Shown piece by piece: positions 1 to 12,500 of a DNA stretch of 64,000 bases; positions within the stretch are counted from its first letter, which is position 1, and every line of letters starts with the position of its first letter. The notes beneath the pieces are model-generated. The model searched no databases. It was not told the origin of the DNA and saw only the letters and a program-made list of their open reading frames with translations. The DNA is from Antedon mediterranea (lineage: Eukaryota > Echinodermata > Crinoidea > Comatulida > Antedonidae). The position numbers were made by a program, and so were the translations under genes. The stretch lies in the NCBI RefSeq assembly GCF_964355755.1, contig NC_092671.1, positions 20,300,001 through 20,364,000 on the forward strand. The letters run 5' to 3'.

Positions 1-2700
1 ATCCCTGTGGCACTCCATGATCCAGAGGAGTACATTCTGATTCTGATCCAAGTATATGGTAACTTTGCAATACCGTTTCACTACATATTATTTGGACCAG
101 TTTAAAGCTTTGTCCTTAATATTAAAATCATTTTTCAATCTATCAACCAGGGTAACGTGATCATAGTGTCGACCGCTGAAGACATGTCTAATAAAACTAA
201 AATAACCACGCGCAATTTATCAAATTCATTGAGAATATCAGTCTTAACTTTTAATAGAGATGTGTCGGTACTATGTGCTAGTTTGTATGCCGATGGGAGG
301 GGTTCATTTAAATTATTCCTTTGCAGATGATCATTAAATAGCTTAACAATTGGACGTTCAATGATCTTGCTCAACGTTGGCAAATTCGATACGGGTCTAT
401 TTTTACTAAGTTGGTTACTGTCGAGAGATGGTTTCTTAATTATAGGATTTATTGCTGCCATTCTTAGATCAGAGGGAAACTCCCCCGACACATAAGAGCA
501 GTTAGCAATATGGGTAATTAAAGGAACCAGTGGATCAACACATTCTTTCATCAGCCACATAGGGAGATTGTCAAGAGGACTGGATTTGGAAGGTATTTTG
601 CTAATAATACAGCGGATATCCTCATTAATTGGAGGAAGAGGAATTGTTCAAGTGGGGAACAATTATTGTCATCATCATTAAATCTATTAATATGAAGGAT
701 AGGAACAACATCTAAATTATCCATGATTATCAATGCGTGCCCTAATCTTAGAAATCTTACTAAAAAACTTGGCAAATTCGTTACAGAGAGTATGGTTAGA
801 AATATTCAACGTGTGAGATGGTTTGCCTAAAAGTCCATATAAAGTCCGATACATGGTTTTAACGTCGCAATTTTCAAATGTGGACGTATACTACAATGTT
901 TTCTCCTTCTTTATTAGTTCGATGACAAACTTTTGCTTTTCGTCGAAGATAACTTTATCCGCTAGCTGCTTCGATTTCCGCCACTTACGCTCAGCTTTCC
1001 TACGGTCAATTCTGGCGTGGTTAACATCGTCGGTAAACCACAATGGGTTTTGTGAAACTTTTTTTATGATAGTCCTTTCTGGACAATGCTTGTCTAATAC
1101 ACAGTGAATTCCTTTATTATAAAGTTTGACTTGTGTGCTAGGGTCATTAGTTGCGAGTATAGGGTAAATTTCTGCTTCGAGATCCTTTTTAAGCGACTCT
1201 ATGTATACGCCTTTAAAGCAACGCGATGTTACTGTTAATTTTGATTGTTCTGGGTTACCTGCTTGTAGGCGAAACGATATCATATTGTGATCTGATCCAT
1301 AAGTGTTAGGTGATATTACACAATTTAAAACAGCTCCGTCATCCTTTCGATTGTGACCAGATTGCTGTGTTGGACCATCTACTAGTTGGATAAAGTTGTG
1401 GTCATGGATCAGGGTAAAATATCTAGAAGTATCCCATTTATCTAGAGTGTCCACATGAACATTTATATCTCCAATAATAATAGCATTTCCGGACCAGCCA
1501 AAACTTCATGCAGAAAATTATTGAATTCTTCGATAAATGTGCAGGTTTTAAGTCCATTCCTTTGCGATGTAGGGGGCCTGTAGACTGCGACTAAACGATA
1601 CGTCTTCAATGGGTCGGTTAAGCACGCATGTTCAAATGTAGTAAAATCGGATTTAAGTGGTGAACTTACAAGTTTCAGGTACGACTTATAGATGATTAAT
1701 AATTCACCTCCATATTGATCTCACCAGAGTGAGTGGCCGAGCGGTTAAGACAGTGGAACCGTAATTACGTAGCCATAACATTGGCAAGGGTTCAAGGCTC
1801 ACTCGCTCCATGGTTCTGGTGGTAGAACGAGTCTTCTCGGATAAGGACTATAAACCGTAGGTCCAGTGTACACATAGCTCATGCGCACTTTAAAGAACCT
1901 AGTACATCTTTCGAGACGAGTAGGGTTACCCCGGTGTACTAGTCCACACAAACACAGCCACTGTCACACACAGCCACTGTGCAAATTACTCACTTGCACC
2001 ACATCCCACCAAAAGTGCTATAGTCTTCAAGTCTGAAGTTTGCACTAAATTGGAAGAAGAAGAAGGATCTGATTTGCGCAGGATATTAAAGAATGTATAT
2101 CCATCAGGTGTAATTCCTTGGTGGTTACAGAGTTGCCATTTTTAATCCATGTCTCCGTAATTACGAGTATATCCACATTAAATTCTAGAATATAATCGAA
2201 CACTGTTATTGTTTTATTACACACAGAATGCGCATTCCATAAATGAGTATTCAAATAATTTTGTTTGTGTGTTCTAATATTGCAGTCAATTGTAATGTTA
2301 GTTAAGTTCGTTGCGTGAAATGAAATGCGTGTTGGAATAGACTTAGGACTATGTTGTGTTGATTCGTTTAACTTATTCAAAGACACCACCTTGGTATCAA
2401 TGAGGGGAATATTGACGAGGGTTCAATTCGTACCTGGTACCTTGTTTCACCGATAGACCCGTCAAGAAATGACTGGCCGTATGGGTCTGCGACAGTGTCT
2501 TCCACCCCTTCTACCTCTCTGTTTAAGACACATAGTATTACTATAAACAGTCTCCGATTCACCAGCTTGGACAAAATTATCGGCGCGATTTCCTTCGTAT
2601 TGAGTTTAATTACAATTCCACAGCTGCTCGTCTGTGTTCAGTACATCTCTCCGGTTCAGGCATGTCATGCTGCGTGATTTGTATAACAATGGACGACTTG
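1..2700 (-). mobile_element. Degenerate APE-type LINE (EN + RT), runs off left edge
   Basis: Reading the minus strand from high to low coordinates gives pieces of one non-LTR retrotransposon polyprotein. The start of an apurinic-like endonuclease lies at 2389-2075, with the pattern NAHSVCNKT followed by VLVITETW-type residues. The rest of the endonuclease lies at about 1720-891, with YRPP, GDxN and SDH(N) motifs in shifting frames. Reverse transcriptase lies at 560-135, with the NRPVSNLPTLSKIIE finger motif and a DMSSAVDT motif where DxSxAFDT is usual. A degenerate version of the (C)GVPQGS region is at about 1-60. Frames shift several times and stops interrupt the reading, so the copy is dead. 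A tRNA-derived SINE splits the endonuclease. The CR1/L2/Daphne-like group is likely, but I cannot name the family. Confidence 0.85.
1727..2070 (+). mobile_element. tRNA-derived SINE inserted in the LINE endonuclease
   Basis: The first 78 bases (1727-1804) look like a class II (Leu/Ser-like) tRNA. GAGTGAG at 1727-1733 pairs with CTCACTC at 1798-1804. An A box (TGGCCGAGCGG) lies near 1735, and a B box (GGTTCAAGGCT) near 1789. The body then carries a GGATAAGGACTATAAACCG stretch, and the copy ends in a GAA-type simple tail at about 2052-2066. A short possible target duplication (GATCT) is present at 1717-1721 and 2067-2071. The element lies antisense to, and inside, the broken LINE, so it is the younger of the two. 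A functional tRNA gene is unlikely because the anticodon arm is not regular and a SINE body follows directly. Confidence 0.8.
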
Positions 2701-3059
2701 AAGTCCGGTATTTGCTGCGGCAGATTCGAATACTACTAGTACCAGATTGTTGACTCGGGCTTAGCAGAAATACATAAAAAATAAAATCACCAAATTACAG
2801 TCACAAAATCCACAAAACATCACAATGTACAAGAAACATCCAAATACGATTAAAAGCAGGAAAAATAAAATGTTTTTTTTAAAACCAAATTCAGCACAAA
2901 CGGCGACGGTTAACCATTTAGAAACACACAGAACTGGAAAATATATGTAATATATGTATAGTAAGTGCATTATGGCTAGTGCTCTATATTTTGTCAGTAT
3001 ATAAATATTCTCTTAAGATAAAAACTGTATTGTGCTTCTTATAACGGTAAATCAATATT
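2701..3059. other. No gene seen
   Basis: A+T-rich stretch between two LINEs. I see no coding exon or clear repeat; part of it may be LINE 5' or 3' flank. Confidence 0.5.
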
Positions 3060-4728
3060 AGCTTTCAATATATTTATTTGTAAATATGGTCAAATTAATA
3101 CATTAATGTATAACAATACATATGTAAACAAAATACATACAATATAATCAATTAATGATAAACAAAAGACCATAAATAGGGGATCAAGATTAGAAGTAAA
3201 AATACTTAGTCTCATAATGACCCCAAATAAAAAACAAACAAAAACAAAAAACAAAAAGAAAATAAACCAATATAAAATACTAAAAAACTAAAGATTGCGC
3301 AAATAATTATCAGTCATCTGACTGATACTTTGATAAACATTGCATTTTCATATTTCTTCTAAAAAGTTTAATTGATTTAACGTTAATAGTGGCTGTATCT
3401 AGGTTATTCCATTGTGTGGGACCTGAAAAAGTAATGCAAAATTGGCTTTTCCTCAGTCTTAAGGGACAAGTAATAAATTAGGTTTCCTTATGTTATATGT
3501 ATGGAGTAATAAGCGATTAGAAAAAAACATTGAAATCGATATAGGTAACAAATTATTGACGTACTGAAACATAAACGAAGTAACTTGAATTGTGTGAAGG
3601 TCATTAATTTTTACGATGTTTAACTTCTTAAATAGAGGTTCAGAGGGCGTTCTAAATGGCGAAAAAGTTATTAAGCAAACGACACGTTTTTGTAATATAA
3701 GAATTTTGTGTAGATTTGAAGGGTAATCGGCTGCCCAAATAATGTTGCAATATAATAAATATGGTAGAATAAACGAATTATATAAAGAAAGTAGAACATG
3801 TTGAGGAAAAAAATATCTCAGTTTGCTTATAATACCTATGTATTTAGAGATTTTATTAGAAATACGTTTTTGATGCCCAGTCCAATTTAAATTTTCATGA
3901 ATTAATTCCCCAAGAAATAAAGTTTCGCTCCGTCTTTCTAGCCTTTCACCATTTAGAAAAACATCAACATTTTTGTTTTGCAACTTATGCTTAATATGGC
4001 GATTATGAAATAGAATAAAATTTGTTTTTGAGGTATTAATTAATAGCTTATTTGTTTTGAACCAGTCACTAATCTTGCACAATTCATCATTAAATGTATT
4101 AAGTAACAAATCAATATTATTATTGGAGTAAAATAAACTAGTATCATCGGCGAAAGAGACAGTGTGCAGAGTGTCACTAACTAAAGTTAAGTCATTAACA
4201 TAAATTAAAAATAATAAAGGTCCGAGAACGGACCCTTGTGGCACACCACACAACATACTGCTCGCCGATGATTTACAATTTTCAATTTGAACATATTGTT
4301 TGCGATTGCTAAGATAAGATTTAAACCAAGAAAATGAAACACCTCTAATACCATAACAAAACAGTTTTGAAAGTAAAATATCATGGTTCACAACATCAAA
4401 AGCCTTAGATAAATCAAGAAAAGTGCTTAATAAAAATTGTTTATTTTCAAACGCAATATTAACATAATTTATAAGTTCAAGAATAGCATGACTAGTGGAA
4501 TGATTTTTACGAAATCCATATTGGTGGTTATTTAATAAATTATATTCAATAAGATATGTGTAAAGGCGAGTATGCATTAGCTTTTCTATTTTTTTTTGTG
4601 AAAAATAGAAATGGGTCTGTAATTTTTAAGTAAGTTAGTATCACCAGTTTTGAAAACAGGAATAACTTTGGCTAATTTTAGGTGATTTGATACAATTCCT
4701 GTGGTGAAGGATAAATTAATAGCATGCG

Positions 4729-6687
4729 TTAGGGGGTTTAGAATAAAAGGAATTACTTTTTTAAGAACTGATGGTGTTAGATAATCATGTCCTGATCCTT
4801 TATTGGAATCAAGGTTGTAAATTATATTTAACTAGATGGTACGCTCGCTTCGCTCGCGTACCATCTAGGTCGTGCCCACAGATGGTTCTCGAATACATAA
4901 TAATTTCAGCGTTAAAAAACTGGCGATTTCAAATGTACGTACCGCAGGACAATAATACATGTCGTTTACAGGAACTAATAAATAGACACTGTGATTTATG
5001 TACTGAACTAAAATTAGCACCCTGGGAATTACTTCCGAAAGAGAAACTTGTCACAAAATGAGACCAATTGTTTAAGTCAAATTTAAACAAACTTAATTTG
5101 TGTTTTGTATGTAACATTAGGGTTGAGGGATGGGAAAGAGGATGGGTGCAAAGAGGAACAATTTTTAAATATATTCTTTATCCATGTAGTAACGAAATAT
5201 TAATTGTTTTCATGTTTTACAAATAATATACCACTAAACACAGTAAAACATTGCGATGTAATACTTTGTTGAAACTATCACCGTCCTAGTCGATTGAAAT
5301 AGTATAGTACATGTAACGATACATCACTACGACGTGTATAATATGTTTATATAATGTAAAACAATTTGTGAAAACCACCCCTATTCGTGGCAAACCATAA
5401 ATTCAAGTAATAAATATTAAATTATCTAACTCAACTTAATTAGTAGGCCTAATGGGTTTCAATTGTTTCTTAGAGCCAATTCATACTTAAGTTGGTTCCT
5501 AACCCTACCCACCAAAGTTGTTCTGCGTTTAGGGCATGTGATGCACCGTAGGCCTATCCTCTACTGGCTTTACAACGCTACTCATGCCAGTGAGGGAAGG
5601 GTGATGATGTCACGTGGGTGGTTTAACTGCAATAATAAAGATTTGTACATAATATACGGCGACTGAAAACGCTAGCTCATTATCCGTTAAAAAATATCTA
5701 TATCCAACCTCTGCAGCACAGATTGAAAAAAAAAATGGATCGAATTTCTGTTATGAGTATACAGTACTTGCCTTTACGACGCCTGAGGGAATAGACACTT
5801 GTGGAACAGAGATTGGAATGTTCCATTCATTTCAAATCAATACATTTGCATAAACGTATATTAAATCTATCAAAATAGTATTTTTTTAAGAAAATCGGCC
5901 TGTCTTCAACATTATGATACTGTACTCGAGCTGTTCAACCGGTTTTCAGCTATTAAAAACAATTATCGTAGGAGGAGATAGGAAAATGCGAAGCCTCCTC
6001 GCATTTTTGTGGCGGGTATTTTTCAAGATGGACATCCATTAGACAGTGTATACCACGATCGGAAAACACCCCTATTTGGGGCAAATCGTTGAACCTAAAT
6101 TCGTTTTAATCGTCAATAACTAATTATCTAACTTAATTTAATTAGTAAACAGGGTTACATCAGGCGGTTAAAATCAGTACCGAAAGTACGAACCAACTTT
6201 ATATACCATCGAGTAAAAATTCTAAAAGTAAGGCGCGATTTACCGAATTTTGCCCTTACGTAAATTTATATATAGATACTTAAGATTCTATTACAGGGTT
6301 TATGAAGAATGAATTTGAGGATGGAGGTGGTAAATATTTAAGCAGATCAATGTTATTGTCGGGTATGGAGTTACTTGATATTTTACCTATTTCTGAAAAA
6401 TAATCATTAAAATAGTTACAAATAGAATTGTTAGGGGGTTTAGAATAAAAGGAATTACTTTTTTAAGAACTGATGGTGTTAGATAATCATGTCCTGATCC
6501 TTTATTGGAATCAAGGTTGTAAATTATATTTAATACTTCAGATTCTGTTACAGGGTTTATGAAGAATGAATTTGGGGATGGAGGTGGTAAATATTTAAGC
6601 GGATCAATGTTATTGTCGGGTATGGAGTTACTTGATATTTTACCTATTTCTGAAAAATAATCATTAAAATAGTTACAAATAGAATTT
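4729..6687 (-). repeat. 257-bp tandem duplication inside the LINE, one unit split by the Helitron
   Basis: Unit A is 4729-4831 plus 6277-6430, broken by the Helitron. Unit B is 6431-6687 and intact. They differ at only a handful of bases (for example TATTACAGG versus TGTTACAGG, and GAGGATGG versus GGGGATGG). The unit length is not a multiple of three, so the duplication alone puts the RT out of frame with the endonuclease. Confidence 0.85.
4832..6276 (-). mobile_element. Non-autonomous Helitron, copy 1
   Basis: Read on the minus strand, this element begins TCTATATATAAATTTACG (at 6276). It ends in CTAG (at 4832), preceded by a strong hairpin whose arms contain GGTACGCGAGCG and CGAGCGTACC (4832-4868). 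The ends sit between A and T: on the + strand, flank ...ATTTAA is followed by the element and then TACTT.... The uninterrupted LINE sequence at about 6535 reads ATTTAATACTT, so no target bases were duplicated. TC start, CTRR end, a 3'-terminal hairpin and A/T insertion without duplication are the known Helitron hallmarks. No Rep/helicase reading frame is visible, so the element is non-autonomous. Small open frames inside (for example 4771-5061 and 5463-5666) show no recognisable product. Confidence 0.9.
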
Positions 6688-8120
6688 GTGTCATAAACAT
6701 ATTCATCTCCGATTTTCAAAACTGTCGGTCGTTTATTGGATTTTTTACCAGGATTTATCACTGAATTTATCACTTCCCATACCTTCTTAATGTTAGTTTT
6801 AACTTGATTAAATTTTTCTTCATAATATTTTTTTTGGGCTGTTCGACAAAGAGCAGTAAACAAGTTATTATATTTTTTGTATGTTCTTTTATCATGAATG
6901 TTTCGAGATTTAATGAATTGTTTATAAAGTTTATGTTTACGCTTACTGCACTTAAGAAGAGTGGGTGACATCCATGGCTGTTTGCATTTCTTTTTCTGCA
7001 TGGGTTTTTCTTTGGTGACTATGTGGTTTTGATGAACAGAAGAAAATATTTCAATAAATGTATCAAAAGAGGATTTAGTATTACAATCATATACATGGGA
7101 CCAATCAGTTTCTGAGAGATCAGAACTAAATGAATTTAAATCACGAATAAAATATGAATAATCAATAGTATTAGTGTTGGTTTGTAAATCATAATCAATT
7201 ATTTCAAAAATTGCTAAATGATCGGAAATATCGGAAATTATAATACCAGAAACGATTTCAGAATTAATATGATTTGAATAAAAATGATCAATAAGGGTTG
7301 CGCTATCTTTTGTAATTCTTGTTGGTATGGAAATAGTAGGGAAAAAAGAGTTAGATAAGATAACGTTAAGATAATTATTAATTAGATCTTTATTATGAAA
7401 TTTAATAAGGTCAATATTAAAGTCACCCATTATATTGCAGAATTTATTTTCAGAGCTTATATTGGAAAGCAGTTCATTTATTAATTTAGAGAAATTTTCA
7501 ATATTTGATTCAGGTGATTTATAAATAACGCCAATTATGGAATTTTTTTTTTATTTTTATGAACAATTTCTATAAAGAGGGAATCACATATTTCATTAGG
7601 TAATACTATATCATTTCTTATTTTAAAATTAATTAAGTTATTAACAAAAATGCCGACACCACCCCCTACTTTATTACCAAGTCGATTTTACTACATAAGA
7701 AAGTATAGTCATCTAGAAATGGGTATACTTTTCGGTCATTTAACCAAGTCTCGGAAAGACCAATGACAGAGAATTTGAGATTGATACAATGAAAAAGTTC
7801 ATTCAATTTATCAAACTTATTAGAAACACTTCTAACATTAAGATGAAAAAGAGATAAATTATTAGTGCTATTTAGTGTTTCTGTAAGTTTATTAAATTGG
7901 TCAATGTCGAAATATTTGCAATGGTCAAGAGTGGATGATCTGGAATTGATGTGGTTAATTAACATATCAGATTGTTGGTCAAATTTAAATTCATCATCTA
8001 TTATTAATGGGTTAAAATTAATATACATTTCAGAGGGTTTAAATGAAGCATTAAATACATCTACAAAATCTACCTCATAAAAAGGTAGTACAGACAAATA
8101 ATTATCCACCATTAGGTTGT

Positions 8121-8564
8121 TTTATATGATTTCGGTTACCAATGGAATGTATAGATATTGTAGCGTGCTATGAGAGTGTCATTTCTGGCCAACAGAGGTG
8201 CCATTCATCATAATTTAAGAGTAATATTTCCAGCCATCTAGGAGTGCTAGTGAACTAAATTCATTTCGCCACAGCCCCTCGTGGCACATGTTTATTGTGA
8301 ATATACTAGTTGAGATTTACCTACCAACTGGTTAAAATGAACATTCAATAGAAACAGGTCCATCCCAAATGATGTTACACTCATAGTGATGTTATTCAGG
8401 CCCTAGCCGGGGAAACTTGTTATGGTTCGGGAGAACCCCTTGACGTTAACATTGAACGCAAATGTTATCCTTAACCGTGTGTGTTTACTGGCCAAAAAAG
8501 TATGCTACGATCATTTGCTAATTGCAAGTGCGTCATTTCCGGCCAACTAGTTTGCTGTTATGTT
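8121..8564. other. No gene seen
   Basis: Spacer between the two LINEs. It may include the 5' leader of the minus-strand LINE. I see no exon or MTRR sequence. Confidence 0.5.
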
Positions 8565-9482
8565 TTAAAATAAGTTGATATGTAAGAAGAATATGATCTC
8601 ATATCTTGGTTGTTTGCTTGATGAAGACCTGTCTGGAGAATCTATAGTTCAAAAAGTTCTTAGTAAGACTAATTCAAGACTTAAATTTTTGTATAGACAT
8701 TCTGCATGTCTAAATTTCTTTTCTCGTAAAATTCTATGTTCGGCACTGATTACTTGTCACTTTGACTATGCATGTTGCTCCTGGTTTTACGGTGTTTCTA
8801 AAAAACTTAAACAAAGACTCCAAACCAGTCAAAATAAAGTTGCTAGGTTTATATTAAATAAAAATAATCGTGCACATATTGGTAAAGACGAGCTGAACCA
8901 AATCGGTCAATTATGTCTAGAGGATAGAATTTGCCAACTCAAACTTAATCATGTTCATAAGATTTTTTATGGAAAATCAGTACCTTATTTGACTGAAAAG
9001 TTTCAAAGAGTTTCATCTAACCACCATTATATGACTAGAAGTAGTGTCAATGGTTTTTCAGTTCCTAAATCTGATAGTCAAATATCTAAAACGTTTTATT
9101 ATACAGGCATAAAGGCATGGAATAACCTACCTCATTCCATTCAACAAATAGAAAACAAATTTAATTTTAAGAAAAATGTTAAATCACATTTCTGTTCTAC
9201 CAAATAACTTTATAAGTCAATCATAGTCTTTAATTTAACTTGTTTTTTATATTATTGTTTTTGTTATATTTACGTGTTTAATGCTATACTTTGTAATGTT
9301 TATATTTTTTATTTTAGATTGTAAAAGGATCCCAATGGAAATAAGCTGATAAGCTTTTTGGGCTATCCTGGAAAATCTTTTATAAATGTATTATTTGTAA
9401 TGTCCGTAATTTATGTTATCACTTTGTATGTATTTTTTATGATGATTTTCCAAATAAATTCAATTCAAATCAAATCAAATAC
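8565..9482 (+). mobile_element. 5'-truncated LINE, RT C-terminal part and 3' tail
   Basis: An uninterrupted 210-residue frame (8575-9207) encodes the end of a LINE polyprotein: SYLGCLLDEDLSGESI, SRLKFLYRHSACLNFFSRK, the KLKQRLQTSQNKVARFILN thumb region, and a final AWNNLPHSIQQ block. The catalytic palm is missing. The 3' flank ends in an AAATTCAATTCAAATC-type simple tail at about 9450-9482, as expected for a LINE copied from its 3' end. The nearest relative in the window is the LINE at 30300-33775. The copy lies just upstream of, and in the same direction as, the first visible MTRR exon, so it is probably in an MTRR intron. Confidence 0.85.
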
Positions 9483-9513
9483 AAATGTAATTACACCATA
9501 TTGTTTTTCTTAG

Positions 9514-12500
9514 GGATTTATCCGGATGCTTGCAGAATACACACCAAATACTTTAGAGAAGGCTCGTCTTCAAGAGTTATGCAGTAGGCAGGGATCATCA
9601 CAATATACACATTTTATTCGAGAGCCTAATCTTTCACTTTTAGACATTTTAAAAGCATTTCCATCATGTTGCCCACCAATAGAAAGAATACTTGAACATT
9701 TGCCAAGACTTTTACCAAGACCTTATTCGATTTCCAGGTATATTATCTGCTTTTGATTCAACCTGGGATTATTATAGTAGTCACAGGTTTCATAAAAATT
9801 TGAAATATTAGTTTTATCATTGTACCTGTTCATCTATTTTCATAACTAATCAATTTTTCCCCCAAAATATTGATTCAAATTTGATTGGTTCTAATATATA
9901 GATTCCCAATAAGATCTCAAATTGTATAATGCATCAAAAAAAGCAGTCTATCTGTTATATTGTGTAGCCTAAGCTTACATGCCTCAGCGAAGAATGAACA
10001 CGTGCAGTACGTCGCTCAGGTGCTGTGTACTGTGTAATTTTCGAATGTCTCTTACAATATTCACTCGGCAAATTTACCAATGAATTATTACGCTATCCTT
10101 TTTGTCAATTATTCTTCATCTCCACTTATTGATTTAAGTCAGCTTAAAGATGCCATATTTTAGAAATTAAGTAGGCCTAGAATCTGATTGCTACATGAGG
10201 CTGGTTGCCTGGCATGTTTGCTGAGGGGACCCAATCCAATGTAGAAATCATCTGTCACTTTATGATCATGTGTATGATCAATCACATGTTAGCATTTACT
10301 TAAGCTATGCAATATGTAAATAACAACAATAAACTAAAATTGTTATTTGTTGTCCAAAGTACAGCTATTAATTACTGCTTCGTTCCCATGCGTAACCCAT
10401 CGTAGCCTACACGTGAGGCATTTTTTTTAATGTGTGTGGAATTTTGCATCAATGTATCGGCACTAGGAGCTCATACTGTAGCTTACACCATCACTATACA
10501 GTAGTACAGAGGGTGAAGCAATGCCAAGTAAGTAAGAAAGAATGAAATCAGTTGCATTTTCTTTTATATTTTCTTCAGTTCACCACTGGTTTCTAGAAAA
10601 CATCTCAATTTTGTGTTTAATATTGTTGAAATACCATCCGGATCAGGCCGACAATATTCTCGCAAAGGTGTCTGTACTGGCTGGTTAAGTTCATCACAAA
10701 TAGATTGTAATAATAAGTCAAAGGTAAGAATGATAACAGAAAGTGGTTTTCCCCTACATTTGAACAAAGAAACATATTACATAAATTTGAACAATTTGGA
10801 ATATTTCAAATAATAATAAATGAAATGCCATAAAAAAAGTTTTTCATACATAATTTACAAATATTCTTTGTTGTTGAAATATTTACAATTTTTCTGATGA
10901 AAAGGAGTTAAAGAAGGAAATGTACAACATTTTCATATGGGGAATACAAACTAATCTTTGTTGTTGCACTATTTATCATTTTTCTGATGAAAAAAAGTAT
11001 AAATGTTTTAAAATATTTAATTATATATTTTAGAGCTGTTATCTTGCTTACATCAGATAATTAAGTGACGGCTGCCAGATAATAAGTGGCGGACACCAGA
11101 TAATAGCTCTTAAAATATAATTAACTAGTGGCCCAAACAGGCTTCCGTATTAATCAACCATGACTCTACATCAATGCAATGATGACAAATAAATCTATTG
11201 CAATACTGTTATGTACAGTAAATTACATTTAGTAAATTACCTTTCTTGTTATAAAATACAGACTCTGATTTTTATCGCTATTAGAAAAAAGCCATGCCAA
11301 GCTCCTGTGACAATGGATAGCTGCTTTATCATGCAATTCAATTTTCAGATTCCAATATATGGAAGAAAGAATTCAAGCTTCCATCTTCCCAGTGATTTAT
11401 CTATTCCAATGATTTTAATTGGAGCAGGCACAGGACTCGCTCCATTTATTGGATTTTTGCAGCACAGAGAAGCCCAGGTTAAGCAATATCAAGATCTACT
11501 TTGTGGACCAATTTGGCTTTTCTTTGGTTGCAGGCACAACGAACGGGATTACCTTTACAGGTATGATATAGTTTTTTAATTAAATACATAACTCACCTAG
11601 GTTCAGCTTTTAAATAAATTACATTTTAATATAAAATATCTAAATTTAATTTACTTTTTAACTTGACTGTGTCCAATAGTAATAACATAATCTTTGCTAT
11701 ACTTTGCCACTAAGACTCCTTACGCATATTGCAGATATTCAACTGCTTATAGATTTTAAATCCTTGCCTTCTTTATCAATAGACTATTCTATTGGAGTAT
11801 ACTACTGTTTAAATTGTTTTACCTTATTATAATATTTTGAATTTTGACAGACTATTCATTGAATAGAAGCCATAAACCAGAATACAACATAGACACTACG
11901 ATTTAGGTGGTTATTAAAACATGAAGAAATATACAATACCTCATAGGATATATTTTATACTAATATAAAAAATACAATATATTATAGTCATACTTGCTTA
12001 ATTGTTTACAATTTACTTACACTTTAAAATTCTCTGCTGCGCAAAAGGTGTGTACCCTTTGAAAATAGTACTGAAGTTCCACAGTTTAACACCCACTTTA
12101 CCCTGGAAATTCTCAATGTTGTTTTTTCACCTGATGATGTTCTAACTGCTATCAACCAGTTAAAAGAAAATTAGTGTGCTGGTCCTGACGTCTTTCATCT
12201 AAAGTATTGAAAGAATGTGGTCTAGTGCTGGCATTACCTCTATATTATTTATTTATTCTTTATTCTGCAATCACTTTCAGTACTAGTGATTTTCAAATTG
12301 GAAATATCTTAACAAACATTGTAAAGTAAAAACAAAGAGTAATCAAAATGATTAAATAGAGAAAATATACATTAAAAATATAAATCAATTTTAGAAAAGA
12401 AAACTGAAAAAAAAATTTTTTTCGGTATACACTAATATGGCTTTCTAACCCAACTTTTGGAATGTTTTCAAGATCTTCACAATGCAGCTGATGACATGAC

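Larger units (their letters stand above)
3060..8120 (-). mobile_element. Near-full-length but broken LINE (EN + RT), interrupted by a Helitron
   Basis: On the minus strand the element reads from about 8112 to about 3310. The endonuclease begins at 8112-7666 with SLFHLNVRSVSNKFDKL and LSETW. After frameshifts near 7690 and 7545 it continues from 7430 (MGDFNID, then SDHLAIFE). The open frame 7430-6387 carries the EN-RT linker, ending near ILNPLTILF. RT occupies 4577-3459: GFRKNHSTSHA, LDLSKAFDVVNHDILLSKL, CGVPQGSVLGPLLFLIYVNDL, SFADDTSLF (the catalytic FADD) and then the thumb. After a frameshift near 3470 the C-terminal part continues (SGPTQWNNLD). RT is split from the linker by a 257-bp tandem duplication and by a 1,445-bp Helitron (4832-6276). 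The individual domains are well preserved, so the copy is fairly young but cannot be active as it stands. It belongs to a CR1-like/Daphne-like group; the family is not named here. Confidence 0.9.

Noticed and set aside
1727-1804. Functional tRNA-Leu/Ser gene
   Set aside because: Acceptor stem and boxes are good, but the anticodon arm is irregular and a SINE body with a simple tail follows without a Pol III terminator.
4771-5666. Open frames within Helitron copy 1 as genes
   Set aside because: Also present in disrupted form in copies 2 and 3; no Rep, helicase or other domain.
1-9513. Upstream MTRR exons (FMN domain and linker)
   Set aside because: Everything readable here is LINE, SINE or Helitron. 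No flavodoxin or linker motif was found, so the exons must lie further left.
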